Shown here in pieces: positions 15,435 to 25,094 of a stretch of DNA of 64,000 nt (its first letter is position 1; each line of letters starts with the position of its first letter). The stretch covers positions 1 through 64,000 of the forward strand of contig JABIFF010000024.1 of assembly GCA_018650845.1 (NCBI GenBank), written 5' to 3'. Below the pieces are notes generated by a model that saw only the letters and a list, made by a program, of their open reading frames with translations, was not told the origin of the DNA and searched no databases. The stretch comes from Chloroflexota bacterium (GTDB lineage: Bacteria > Chloroflexota > Dehalococcoidia > Lucifugimonadales > Lucifugimonadaceae). The position numbers were made by a program, and so were the translations under genes.

Positions 15435-18314
15435 CTAGCGCCTAGAACGGCTCGAAACTGAAATCGAACGAGCCGTGAACGCTCCACCCGGCCTACTCAC
15501 CAACACCGCAACAACTACTTCGCCAACCTCAGGATCTCCACCGCGAATATTTGTATCGTCGGTAACGGTGAACACACGACCGTTTATCACCCAGCGATTC
15601 CCGTCAATGGCTTCGATCACGCCAGAAATCGACAACTGAACAGTAGGTGCTTGATTCTCGCTACTGTCGTCGACTTCATCGGCTCCGATCTTGATCTGGA
15701 ATTTGATCGAAATAATCACACCCTGATCCGAATCAATCGAATCGCGAATAAACAGTACTTCTGGAATTAGCGCGCTGTAAGGCTGTGCCCGATACCAAGC
15801 TGAATCGATCAACTCGCTCACTTGGCCCAAGCTTTGAATTCGACGACCATTGAGATGCATTGTTGTTCCAGGTCCCACCCACAGTTCGAACTTCCGGCCA
15901 TCTGCAAGCTCGGCTCTAATGAATCGGTCGTTATCCGAAACCTTCAGCAACGTTCCACGTGACTGAATGAAATTATCTGAAACAACCGAAAGCTTTTCGA
16001 TCACGCCAGTCTCCAGAACGTAGAACACGAAATCGACACGATCACCACGCTCGATTTCTAGCAACGATCTGATCGGAAGACCGTCCTTTAGCAAATTATC
16101 GCCAAGCGGTGTTTCTGGCATTTTCAGCTTGATGAACTGCGTGTTGTTCGATCTGCCTGAAACAACCGTCAACCTACCTTCAACGACATTCACCTGGGTA
16201 ATAATTCCCGAAGCTCGACCTACTTTTGGCGACTCGATCGAAATAACCGTCGCTACGTTGTAGAAAGCCCCATTTCTTCCAGCAACTGAATACACACCAC
16301 TCACGATATTCATACCGGCGATCACGGCACCAAACTTGACCCTGCGTTCGTCAACGATCACCCATGTATCGTCGGTTACGAGAATGTTCAGCGACTGACC
16401 ATTGTCACCAGTCACTTGCAATCTTTCGGGCGCTCGACCAATTCCGGTTACCGTTCCAGAGAATTTCACATTCTTTCGAGCGACAACTACAAGCCGAGTT
16501 AAATCTTCCGACTCAGAATCAGATCGTGTGGCATCAACAACCAGATCCCCAACCTTCACATCTTCGAAATCAACCTGATCGCCATTCCGCACCACAGGCA
16601 CATCAGCACCAACAATCAGTCGGATCAATGCGCCATCCGTAGGTCGAATAGTTATCGCTGGAACATCAATTTCGATGGACTCAACAATTCCAGAAATATG
16701 ATCTTCCGTGGCAGGAGCCGAAGACCTAGCCCGAATAGCCAATGCACGCAGCGTCACATCACTGCCAGTGATATCTGAGATAGCCCCATCGTCAGACGAT
16801 TCAAACTGGATATCGACAACCTGACCGGCGCCTAGACTCGATATCGACCCCGACCGACCATTGAGTGTAATTTCCGTTTGGTCCGTTACCTTGGCGGTAA
16901 CTTTCACGCCAATTTTCTCGTTCGCTGCGATAACAATTCCAAGGGCATCCTCAAGTGAATCGTCGAGCTCTACAAGAGTAATTACTCCATTGAACGCTCT
17001 AAGAGATTCGTGCTCGAGAACAGCCTCTAGCTCTTCAACCAACCGAGGTTGACGCACTCGGATTTCGTTGGCAGTTCGAACATCGCCATCGATCGAATAC
17101 TGAACATCTAATTCACTACCCGGATCGATCAAACGGCGAACATCGCTTAGCAACTGCGGATTCTTTGCGTCTCTTGAAATTTCAAGCAGAAGATCACGTG
17201 GAAGAACGACTTTTGTTTCCTCTGGATCGTAAGTGAAGTCCACTGAGAACGGATTAGCATCCTGTTCTCCCTTTGGAACTATCGTGAACTTTGCCAACCC
17301 GATCTCGTCGACCAGCCCGCCTGAAATTTTCAGTCGAGGCTGTACCTCGCCACGAGTTCGAGCTGTGGCCTCGTATATACCTTTTAGCTCACGGAAACGT
17401 TTCTGAATCTCTTCAAATTGCGCAGCGGCCTGATCGAGCACTGATTGATCAGCACGCCCCGAATCGACCACACGTTTCAACGCTCTTGCCGCATCGTCCA
17501 AAGCCGATAAGTGCTGGCTTCGTGCAACAATCGCTATCTCTGCTAATCGTGCGGATTCAGCCTTATCAGCAGCACTGTCTTGGGCCTGCTGGATACGCTC
17601 GACTGTCTTGCTAGTCAGTTCAAATCCGACTGCAGTGAAAATTCCGCTACTGCGATCAAGACGCGCAACCATAGTTATGCCATCGCCTATCGAAGGCGCA
17701 TCGATACCGGCCGGAATCAGTACATCTACCACTCCAGCGTTGCGTGTTTGGATAGATAGTCCATCTTCCGATTGACCCGTCACTACACCAACAAGATGCT
17801 TGGTAACTGGCTGGGTATTGGCAACCCTCACTAAAGCTCTCAGCGCCACAAGCTCATCGTCAGCATTACGGGTAGCTGTCGATATAACCCTATCGCCTTC
17901 TTCGACTTCGCCAACAGTTGCCTTGTTAGATCCAATCTTCAATTCAGATTCTGAGTTGAAATTCAGAGTGACAAGACCGGAGTTGGAAGCCACAACGATA
18001 GCGTTAGGGGCGCGAACTTCAAATGCCGTGCCAAATACAGCTTCAATATCGGCAGAACGAACTTCAGCGCTGGCGGTGCCAGCCGTACCAACCCCAAAAG
18101 CGAACAACATCAATGCCAGCGCCATAATGACAGCCGCGCGTGTACGCAAAAATTGGACAGCTAAGTTTTCAGACGACGTAAACATACGGTGCGTAGGGGG
18201 AGTCGATTCAGGTTGCCTTCGACCTATAAATTCTGCACCAATCGTAGTTACGCCTTTGTTACTACTTCTTGACCCAACAAACGGTGTGGCCACTATGCGG
18301 AGTAATGAAATCAT
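15435..18314 (-). CDS. Large secreted protein with repeated DUF5666-like beta domains
   Basis: This protein has about 959 residues. A hydrophobic export signal (AVIMALALMLFAFGVGTAGTASA, in two parts around 64-83) is followed by some eight or nine beta-rich modules of 60-90 residues. Each opens with a pattern like 'GxVxxIxxxxIxI' and contains 'VGDxV' turns. The last one (ISGVIEAIDGNRWVINGR...) is typical of DUF5666. A charged helical insert, a probable coiled coil, spans about 232-325. The modules resemble OB-like or barrel domains whose function is unknown. The first ATG overlaps the stop of the upstream lipoprotein gene (ATGA), implying translational coupling. Met44 (18185) is an alternative start that would place the signal peptide at the N-terminus, but it has no Shine-Dalgarno sequence. 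It is the last gene of a two-component operon and so is likely an envelope or surface protein made with that system. Confidence 0.75.
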   Translation of the reverse strand: MISLLRIVATPFVGSRSSNKGVTTIGAEFIGRRQPESTPPTHRMFTSSENLAVQFLRTRAAVIMALALMLFAFGVGTAGTASAEVRSADIEAVFGTAFEVRAPNAIVVASNSGLVTLNFNSESELKIGSNKATVGEVEEGDRVISTATRNADDELVALRALVRVANTQPVTKHLVGVVTGQSEDGLSIQTRNAGVVDVLIPAGIDAPSIGDGITMVARLDRSSGIFTAVGFELTSKTVERIQQAQDSAADKAESARLAEIAIVARSQHLSALDDAARALKRVVDSGRADQSVLDQAAAQFEEIQKRFRELKGIYEATARTRGEVQPRLKISGGLVDEIGLAKFTIVPKGEQDANPFSVDFTYDPEETKVVLPRDLLLEISRDAKNPQLLSDVRRLIDPGSELDVQYSIDGDVRTANEIRVRQPRLVEELEAVLEHESLRAFNGVITLVELDDSLEDALGIVIAANEKIGVKVTAKVTDQTEITLNGRSGSISSLGAGQVVDIQFESSDDGAISDITGSDVTLRALAIRARSSAPATEDHISGIVESIEIDVPAITIRPTDGALIRLIVGADVPVVRNGDQVDFEDVKVGDLVVDATRSDSESEDLTRLVVVARKNVKFSGTVTGIGRAPERLQVTGDNGQSLNILVTDDTWVIVDERRVKFGAVIAGMNIVSGVYSVAGRNGAFYNVATVISIESPKVGRASGIITQVNVVEGRLTVVSGRSNNTQFIKLKMPETPLGDNLLKDGLPIRSLLEIERGDRVDFVFYVLETGVIEKLSVVSDNFIQSRGTLLKVSDNDRFIRAELADGRKFELWVGPGTTMHLNGRRIQSLGQVSELIDSAWYRAQPYSALIPEVLFIRDSIDSDQGVIISIKFQIKIGADEVDDSSENQAPTVQLSISGVIEAIDGNRWVINGRVFTVTDDTNIRGGDPEVGEVVVAVLVSRPGGAFTARSISVSSRSRR

Positions 18315-18883
18315 GCTGCATCATCCGGTGGAATCGAAATAATCGCTAACGATGAATAAATCTCGCTGCCATCCAAATTACTGGCAACTACGTCTACAAA
18401 ATTCCCGCCTGGTTGCAACACCAGTGTCAGTTCAAAAGTTCCGTCAGATTGCACTTCAACAATCACATCATTCACACTGACAATCGCATCAGCCGAAGTG
18501 AGTCCCCGCAGCAGTACGGTGTCGCTGTAGACAATACTTTCATCTCCTATCCCCTCGAAATTCAGCGCCAGATTGAACGTACCCGATGAAGAAGTCGGCT
18601 CCACCGTCGTGTCGACAACTTCTATAGGCGCCGCTGTTGGGCTAGGAGTAGCAGGAACTTCGGTAGGAGACGGAGTCGGCGAAGGTGGAACAGCAGTCGC
18701 AGTCGGCGTCGGCTCCGGAGTAGCTGTAGGCACAGGCGTAGAAGGAACTGGCGTATATCTAGCTCGACTCTCAACACAACCAGAGGCGAGAATTAGCAAT
18801 AAGCCGAAAATCAACATCGTCGAATTCAAGCGAATTACGCGAACTTTTCGCAACGGCGATCGACTCATCATTGCCGCCATCAT
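18311..18883 (-). CDS. Lipoprotein with Pro/Thr-rich stalk and Ig-like domain
   Basis: This 190-residue protein has a lipoprotein signal (STMLIFGLLLILASGC, Cys at about 36). A low-complexity Pro/Thr stalk (about 45-85) follows, then a beta-sandwich domain (about 100-185). That domain contains VLLRGLTSADAIVSVNDVIV and FELTLVLQPGGNFVDVVAS, patterns of the Ig-like/glucodextranase-B type bacterial surface domains. It is presumably anchored to the outer face of the membrane with the domain held away by the stalk. It overlaps both neighbours by 4 nt (ATGA junctions at 18880-18883 and 18311-18314), so it is co-translated with the histidine kinase before it and the large secreted protein after it. 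Confidence 0.8.
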   Translation of the reverse strand: MMAAMMSRSPLRKVRVIRLNSTMLIFGLLLILASGCVESRARYTPVPSTPVPTATPEPTPTATAVPPSPTPSPTEVPATPSPTAAPIEVVDTTVEPTSSSGTFNLALNFEGIGDESIVYSDTVLLRGLTSADAIVSVNDVIVEVQSDGTFELTLVLQPGGNFVDVVASNLDGSEIYSSLAIISIPPDDAA

Positions 18884-19854
18884 TTGACCGCTGATTGCCT
18901 ATTGTCGAGAGGCAATGAAAGAGTGAACGTCGTCGAATGCTCGCCAGATGAAGAACCATTGGCCTGTTGCGATTCGACTAGAAGTTCACCGCCGCATCGT
19001 TCGGTAAGCGAACTCGCGATGAACAGTCCCAAACCAGAACTCTGCTTCTCGCTTCGAGCCGAAAGCTCTGGAGTCCACCCTCGATCGAACACGTGAGCCA
19101 AATGAGATTCCGAAATACCGTTCCCATCGTCCCACACCCGCACCAAGAACGAATCTTCAGAACGTGTGAGTCTTATCTCGACATGACCTTCAGCAAATTT
19201 CGTTGCGTTGTCCACCAAGTTCGTAATCACATGATCAAGCGCCGAACCATCGCCATAGACAAGGCCGAATTCGCTTGGCTCACACCACCAAACAAGCTCC
19301 AACCCACGCTCACGCGCTATTGGCGTGTATCGATCTGAAACATTGCGAACAATCGCTGCCGCATCGACAGGCTCAACTGCCAGAGCTGCACTCTCGTCTT
19401 CAAGATCAACTAGAACCCTAACGTTCTCAATCATCAATCTGAAGTTTGGCGCCTGATTTTCAATCTCGTCCAGCAACTCCGCCACCATGTGGGGCGTAAC
19501 TTCGCCCGTCTCATTTAGGAGAGCACGAGCTTCTCGCTGTTTACCGAGAATTCGACGAAGAGGGCGGCCCATGTCATGGGCAAACGTATCGAAATAATCC
19601 TGAGTTACTTGGCTCCATGATCGATCATCAGGAACCACGTTTGGTCGACTCGCTACGTACTGCATGATCCCGAACGCAATCAAAGCGCCAAGAACGAAAA
19701 TTCCAGCACCGACATACGCAACTGGCTCGATGTACCACAGCGTTCCCGAAGAAACCGATTCGCCAATTAACGGCGAAAGCAAAATAAACAGCAGCCCAAT
19801 TACAGCCACTGCCAATCCCAGATATTTCAGAATCTTTAGCGTTTGATAGCTCAA
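18880..19854 (-). CDS. Membrane-bound sensor histidine kinase
   Basis: This 324-residue kinase has two transmembrane helices near 10-30 and 45-65 with only a short external loop between them. A HisKA-like dimerisation helix carries His93 in FAHDMGRPLRR. The HATPase domain has an N-box at TNLVDNATKF (N216), a G1 box WDDGNGIS and a G2 box SSGLGL. The tiny extracytoplasmic part suggests sensing through the membrane helices or a partner protein rather than a periplasmic ligand domain; the lipoprotein encoded immediately downstream is a candidate partner. The response regulator is encoded 43 nt upstream on the same strand. Confidence 0.9.
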   Translation of the reverse strand: MSYQTLKILKYLGLAVAVIGLLFILLSPLIGESVSSGTLWYIEPVAYVGAGIFVLGALIAFGIMQYVASRPNVVPDDRSWSQVTQDYFDTFAHDMGRPLRRILGKQREARALLNETGEVTPHMVAELLDEIENQAPNFRLMIENVRVLVDLEDESAALAVEPVDAAAIVRNVSDRYTPIARERGLELVWWCEPSEFGLVYGDGSALDHVITNLVDNATKFAEGHVEIRLTRSEDSFLVRVWDDGNGISESHLAHVFDRGWTPELSARSEKQSSGLGLFIASSLTERCGGELLVESQQANGSSSGEHSTTFTLSLPLDNRQSAVK

Positions 19855-19897
19855 GCAGCAAGAATCCTAAATTGCATCCACTCGTTCAAAAATTTGC

Positions 19898-20692
19898 CTA
19901 GTCGCCCGGGTTGACTAAGCGATAACCACGATTTCGTACGTTGATAATTAGCTCGTTTGCGCCAAATTCTCTCGAAACGGCCTTACCGAGCGAAACTTTC
20001 AGCTCTCTAATTCTCACCCGCAACGAAGCACGAGAGTCTTCACCCTCGGAGAAACGTTCAAGTCGAGAAAACGGCACCAACTCACCCTCAGATCTATACA
20101 TCGCTGAAGCCAATTCATTCAAAATTTCAAGCTTCATGCCCTGAATCTCTCTGATCAATTCACGCCGACCGTCAGCGATGGCATAAACCGCAGCATTAGC
20201 AGCATCCAACTCGAACAACGACCCTATCTTGATAGTTTCAGGCGCACTACCAATCAGCCTGCGCAAGCGCAAAACCACTTCTTCAGGGCTAGCCAGTTTG
20301 TCGATGAAATCGACTGAAGCACTAACACTCAAGCTCGCACTCACTGCCGTATCTCGGTACGGACCTTGCGTGTACTGAGTAAACATCAGCACCGGCATAG
20401 CATTGTCACGTTCGGCGATTTTCTTGAGAATTGAAAGTCCCTTGAAGCGATCCGAATCGTACTCACCAAACCGAACGTCCAGCAAAACTGCCGAAGGTCG
20501 TTCAGTCTCCATTGCAAACAACGTCTGTGCCTCGTAATCATCGCCAGTCACGTGCGGACCTTCTGGTGCGACAACAACCGGCTTAAAACCGTCTGTTTCG
20601 AGACGCCGTAATACTGAGCGCATGAGATCAGACATGTGCTCATCATCAACTACGAGTATTTTCTGGCCACCACCAATGGTTTTTGAAGTCAA
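19898..20692 (-). CDS. Response regulator with OmpR/PhoB-type DNA-binding domain
   Basis: This 264-residue protein has a receiver domain with the acidic pair D16/D17, phospho-acceptor D72 (VLLDVRF), T105 and K132 (FIDKLAS). The receiver carries extra residues between strands (45-60 and 76-82) compared with the minimal domain. The C-terminal part (about 150-262) looks like a winged-helix effector. Its end, RIRELKVSLGKAV...IINVRNRGYRLV, is the recognition-helix-and-hairpin signature of OmpR/PhoB regulators. It is the first gene of the operon with the sensor kinase, the lipoprotein and the DUF5666-like protein, which are its probable targets. Confidence 0.92.
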   Translation of the reverse strand: MTSKTIGGGQKILVVDDEHMSDLMRSVLRRLETDGFKPVVVAPEGPHVTGDDYEAQTLFAMETERPSAVLLDVRFGEYDSDRFKGLSILKKIAERDNAMPVLMFTQYTQGPYRDTAVSASLSVSASVDFIDKLASPEEVVLRLRRLIGSAPETIKIGSLFELDAANAAVYAIADGRRELIREIQGMKLEILNELASAMYRSEGELVPFSRLERFSEGEDSRASLRVRIRELKVSLGKAVSREFGANELIINVRNRGYRLVNPGD

Positions 20693-21026
20693 ATTGTCTC
20701 CTGCGGCTGCCTACCGAAACTCACCGACACTCAAACGATTATTACTATCAATCAATTGTGAAGATCGGTATAAATCGACTCTATCACTCGCCCGTAAATA
20801 AGCCCTTCACAATCAAGACGACTGATTTGAGCAATATGTTCCATTTTCGTCAGCCAATATTCCCAAACAATTACGCCTGAATAATCTGACACGAAAACCA
20901 AACTCACACCCAAAATGCGCTATCTTGGGGTCGTAAAACCTTTTCTGGGGTCGACTCGTTCTTTAGGGAACGCTATGCTCCCATGGCCGCACTTTTCCAC
21001 CCTCAATTTCCGAGAAATATCTGCCT
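20693..21026. other. Divergent promoter region between the response regulator and dnaE
   Basis: These 334 AT-rich bases between divergent genes contain no supported gene, RNA or repeat. They must carry the promoters of the two-component operon and of dnaE. I could not single out a convincing -35/-10 pair. Confidence 0.5.
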
Positions 21027-24000
21027 GTGACCGACCAGTTCGTCCACCTCCATAACCACTCCGAGTATTCACTGCTCGATGGGTTCAGCAGATTAGACGA
21101 TATGGTCAACAGGGCGGTAGAACTTGGGCAACCCGCTATTGCCCTCACCGACCACGGAAATCTTCACGGCGCAATCGGCTTATATCAATCGGCAACCAAC
21201 GCTGGCATCAAGCCAATCATCGGTGTTGAAGGCTACGTAGCAGATGGCGCTCGGGATGAACGAAATCCCCAAAAACGCTTCCCGTTCCACATGACACTAC
21301 TGGCTCAGAACCGAGTCGGTTATCAGAACCTAATGAAGCTAGTGACTGCTTCACACATCGAAGGCTTCTACTACCGCCCTCGAATGGATCGAGAAATCCT
21401 TGAGAAGTATTCGGAAGGGTTAATCGTTCTCTCCGGATGTCCTTCTGGCGAATTAGCTCGCTACATCAAAAACGGCGATATGGACGCCGCCAACGAAACT
21501 CTCGAGTGGTACGGCAACGTCTTCCAAGACCGTTACTACCTCGAAATGATGATGCACGAGCACGTTCCTGAGCAGGCCGAGATCAACGAAGCCATCATCC
21601 AGCTCAGCAACCAAACCGGCTTGCCGATGGTTGTAACGAACGACTCTCACTACGTACGTCGCGAAGATTCTGAAGCTCAGGACATCCTCACCTGTATTCA
21701 GACCAACTCCAATGTGAAAGACCCAAAGCGTCTGCACATGGAAGACACCTCGTACTACCTCCGCAGTGCCGAAGAAATGTTCGCCGAATGGTCACATCTT
21801 CCAGAAGCTTTGGCGAACACGCTGAAGATCGCCGAATCTTGCGAACTCGATCTCGAATTCGGACAAACCCTCGTACCTCGATACTCAACTCCACAAAACA
21901 AGCCTTCAATGGATTACTTGAAGGAGCTTTGTCACGAGGGTCTGAAAAAGCGATTCGACAACAAACCTAGTGAAGAAGTACTAGAACGCCTCGACTACGA
22001 ACTAGGCATCATCGAAGAAACGAAATTCGCTGACTACTTCCTAGTCTGTTGGGACATCTTCAACTTCGTAAACGAACGCGGAATCCTCTCTGCAGTACGT
22101 GGATCAGCAGCCGCAAGCTTGGTTCTTTACTGTCTCGAAGTAACTCAGATCGACCCGGTTGAAGCCGACCTGTTCTTCGAACGATTCCTGAACATCGAAC
22201 GTCGCGAGATGCCTGATATCGATATGGACTTCGCCGACGACCGTCGTGCGGAGGTCATTAAATACTGCGTCGATCACTACGGCAGCGATCACGTCGCCCA
22301 AATCGTGACATTCGGAACGCTCGGCGCCAAAGCAGCAATTCGTGACACCGCACGTGCGCTTGCACTCCCGCTCGATCTCAGCGACAAGCTCGCAAAGATG
22401 GTCCCGCTCACACTCAACATCAAGTTGAAAGATGCGATCGCAGAATCTGCCGAAATGCGGACTGAAATCAGCCGCAACAAAGATGCCCGTGACCTCATAG
22501 AGATGGCGCAGAAGCTCGAAGGTTCTGTGCGTAGTTCAGGTACTCACGCCGCAGCCGTCGTCATTTCCGAAAAGCCGCTTACCGAATACGTCCCACTCCA
22601 ACGCCCAAAGAGCGGTGATGAAGGATCGAGCCCGGTAACGCAATACTCGATGAACCCCGTCGCCGACGTCGGCCTGCTCAAGATGGATTTCCTCGGGCTA
22701 GCCAACCTCTCGATTCTTGACCAGTGTGTGAAGCTAATCGCTGAAACCACTGGCGAACACATGGGTGTGTATGACGTTCCGGTAGACGATGCAAAAGCGT
22801 TCCACATTCTCGGAGAGGGCGACACCCTCGGCGTATTCCAGCTCGAATCCGATGGCATGCGCAAGAACATCAAATTGCTCAAGCCAACAACGATCAATGA
22901 CCTTGCGGCGATGATCGCCCTTTACCGCCCCGGCCCGATGGAACACATCGGCACGTTTATCGATGCGAAGCACGGTCGTGCTGAAATCACTTATCCGCAC
23001 GAAGACCTTCGAGAGCTACTCGAACCAACCTACGGTGTTCTGGTCTACCAAGACCAGGTAATGCTGATCGCCCAAGCGTTCGGTGGTTACACGCTTGGTG
23101 AAGCCGATATCTTGCGCAAGGCTATGGGTAAGAAAAAGGCATCGGTCATGAAGGCCGAGCACGAAAAGTTCAGCAAAGGTGCTCTGGAAAAGGGCTACAC
23201 CCAAGAACAGGCCGACACCGTATTCAAACTGATGGAACCGTTCGCTGGGTACGGATTCAACAAAGCTCACGCAGTGTCGTATGCATACATTGCGTACTGG
23301 ACTGCATATTTCAAAGCCAACTACCCAACCGAGTACATCGCCGCTGTTCTCGATTCCGCTTCAGGCAATCCTGAAAAAGTGGGACTGGCGATTCGTGAAG
23401 CATCACGTCTCAACATCGGAGTGAAGCCACCAAGCATCAACTACTCACGTTCCGGTTTCACTATCGAACGCGATTCCGATGGCAACGACGCTATTCGATT
23501 CGGCATGGCGGCCGTAAAGAACGTTGGAGCAGGAGCAATCGACCCAATTGTCGAGCTTCGCGAAGCTGCAGGACAGTTCAAAGACATCGAAGACATCGTC
23601 CGCAGAGTAGATTCAAAATCGCTCAACCGGCGAACGCTGGAAAGCTTGATACGAGTTGGCGCATTCGACGAATTCGGCGGGCGCGGAAACCTACTCGAAT
23701 CTGTAGATCGAATCATCGCCGCCATCCAACGTCAGACCAAGCTTCGTGACTCAGGTCAGACTTCCATGTTCGACATGCTGGGCGAATCAGTCCCTGCCCC
23801 GATGGTCGAAATCGAAATAGTCAGTTCAGACGACACCACCGATCAAGAACGTGTCATCTGGGAGAGAGATCTACTTGGCGTCGAGCTAACACAGAGTCCA
23901 TTCACTCGTGAAATGCGACAACAGCCCGACAACATCGTCGTGTTTGCCGCCGATATTTCACCCGATATGTCAGGACAAAAACGCGCAGCGCTCGGCCAGG

Positions 24001-24779
24001 TGAACGGCGTACGCGAACTCACCACAAAACGTGGCGATAACTTCCTCTCGCTCAACCTAACGCTGCTCGACGGCGATATCGAAATGGTTGTTTGGCCAAA
24101 TATTCTCGAACAGAACCCCACACTGTGGGAGAACGGCAACTTCGTTTCTGTTTCAGGCGAAGTTCGCGAACGCTTTGGCAGAGTTTCACTCTCGGTCGAA
24201 ACTGCGGGCGAATATCAGCTCAAAGCCGAAGGACAGGCCGAATCGGAAGCTGAAGCGAAACTCAACGAACCCGCACCAGTAGTACGTGCCGGATTCAACG
24301 AACAAAGCGAACCGAAGCCAGTGTTGAACGATCCTGTGCAACACATGAAACGCGAACGTGGTCCAAGCGAAACAACACCGTCGAATACAAACGACGCAGC
24401 ACCGATAAACACATCACCTACCCCTACTTACAAAACACCGGTTGAACAAATTGTTGAACCGATCATTGAGGAAACTCCACTGACAACCGAATCCGCCGCT
24501 CCGAACGACACAGCTCTCGATCCAGATATGGCGAGTGGCGGTCCTGTGCTTGTACGAGTCAAAGAAACTGGCGATGCTGCCGACGACAAGTACCGACTCG
24601 AAGACATCATGCGACTGTTCGTAGAGTTCGCTGGCTCCGATTCAGCGATCCTCGAAATCGAAACCGGTGGAAAAATCGTTCGACTCGATATGCCATTCAA
24701 AGTTCAATCTGGCGCACGACTCACTGGTCGCCTGCACGAACTGCTCGGGAGCGGCTCTGTTCGATCCGCTGCCATCTAG
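21027..24779 (+). CDS. dnaE: DNA polymerase III alpha subunit
   Basis: This 1250-residue replicative polymerase starts at GTG (MTDQFVHLHNHSEYSLLDG), where the PHP domain begins (about 5-270; HLHNH, DHGN). The Pol3 catalytic palm contains PDIDMDF with D397 and D399, matching the catalytic pair near 401/403 of E. coli DnaE. The fingers and thumb, the tandem helix-hairpin-helix region and an OB-fold (about 995-1085) follow. The last 165 residues are unusual: a Pro/Thr/Ser/Glu-rich linker (about 1090-1170) leads to a small C-terminal domain ending in LLGSGSVRSAAI. It is type DnaE1-like by length and layout. The next gene begins 46 nt later. Confidence 0.95.
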   Translation: MTDQFVHLHNHSEYSLLDGFSRLDDMVNRAVELGQPAIALTDHGNLHGAIGLYQSATNAGIKPIIGVEGYVADGARDERNPQKRFPFHMTLLAQNRVGYQNLMKLVTASHIEGFYYRPRMDREILEKYSEGLIVLSGCPSGELARYIKNGDMDAANETLEWYGNVFQDRYYLEMMMHEHVPEQAEINEAIIQLSNQTGLPMVVTNDSHYVRREDSEAQDILTCIQTNSNVKDPKRLHMEDTSYYLRSAEEMFAEWSHLPEALANTLKIAESCELDLEFGQTLVPRYSTPQNKPSMDYLKELCHEGLKKRFDNKPSEEVLERLDYELGIIEETKFADYFLVCWDIFNFVNERGILSAVRGSAAASLVLYCLEVTQIDPVEADLFFERFLNIERREMPDIDMDFADDRRAEVIKYCVDHYGSDHVAQIVTFGTLGAKAAIRDTARALALPLDLSDKLAKMVPLTLNIKLKDAIAESAEMRTEISRNKDARDLIEMAQKLEGSVRSSGTHAAAVVISEKPLTEYVPLQRPKSGDEGSSPVTQYSMNPVADVGLLKMDFLGLANLSILDQCVKLIAETTGEHMGVYDVPVDDAKAFHILGEGDTLGVFQLESDGMRKNIKLLKPTTINDLAAMIALYRPGPMEHIGTFIDAKHGRAEITYPHEDLRELLEPTYGVLVYQDQVMLIAQAFGGYTLGEADILRKAMGKKKASVMKAEHEKFSKGALEKGYTQEQADTVFKLMEPFAGYGFNKAHAVSYAYIAYWTAYFKANYPTEYIAAVLDSASGNPEKVGLAIREASRLNIGVKPPSINYSRSGFTIERDSDGNDAIRFGMAAVKNVGAGAIDPIVELREAAGQFKDIEDIVRRVDSKSLNRRTLESLIRVGAFDEFGGRGNLLESVDRIIAAIQRQTKLRDSGQTSMFDMLGESVPAPMVEIEIVSSDDTTDQERVIWERDLLGVELTQSPFTREMRQQPDNIVVFAADISPDMSGQKRAALGQVNGVRELTTKRGDNFLSLNLTLLDGDIEMVVWPNILEQNPTLWENGNFVSVSGEVRERFGRVSLSVETAGEYQLKAEGQAESEAEAKLNEPAPVVRAGFNEQSEPKPVLNDPVQHMKRERGPSETTPSNTNDAAPINTSPTPTYKTPVEQIVEPIIEETPLTTESAAPNDTALDPDMASGGPVLVRVKETGDAADDKYRLEDIMRLFVEFAGSDSAILEIETGGKIVRLDMPFKVQSGARLTGRLHELLGSGSVRSAAI

Positions 24780-24825
24780 CCATATCGAATTCATCGCCAA
24801 CCATTCAAGCAAAAGGAGCGGTGTC

Positions 24826-25092
24826 GTGAATTGGGAAGTACTCACAACCGCACCCGATCAGCTCATCGCCGAATCATGGTGTGGCCTAATCAGAGCCGCC
24901 GGAATCGAATGCAGGTTGCAACCAGGTGACGCCGTTGGGTTTATGGGCGTTTCGGTATTCCCAGTGCGGCTGATGGTACTCAAAGCAGACGTCGAGCTAG
25001 CTCAGTCGATTCTCGATTCGTACGTCGCCGAAGACGAAAACCCCGAAAATGAAGAAGACCCCGAACAGCCTGAAGCTGACGATCTTCGGTAA
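24826..25092 (+). CDS. Small DUF2007-like protein
   Basis: This 88-residue protein is read from GTG 24826, which is preceded by AGGAG at an 8-nt spacing; the frame extends further upstream but overlaps dnaE. It begins WEVLTTAPDQLIAESWCGLIRAAGIEC and continues with a short beta strand (VFPVRLMVLKADVELAQSILDSY). This is the pattern of the DUF2007 family, annotated as putative signal-transducing with little experimental support. The last 25 residues are highly acidic (EDENPENEEDPEQPE). It directly follows dnaE and probably shares its transcript. Confidence 0.75.
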   Translation: MNWEVLTTAPDQLIAESWCGLIRAAGIECRLQPGDAVGFMGVSVFPVRLMVLKADVELAQSILDSYVAEDENPENEEDPEQPEADDLR

Positions 25093-25094
25093 AC

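Noticed and set aside
18573-18887. Val/Gly-rich plus-strand frame
   Set aside because: It is a complement of the Pro/Thr-rich stalk codons of the lipoprotein, not a gene.
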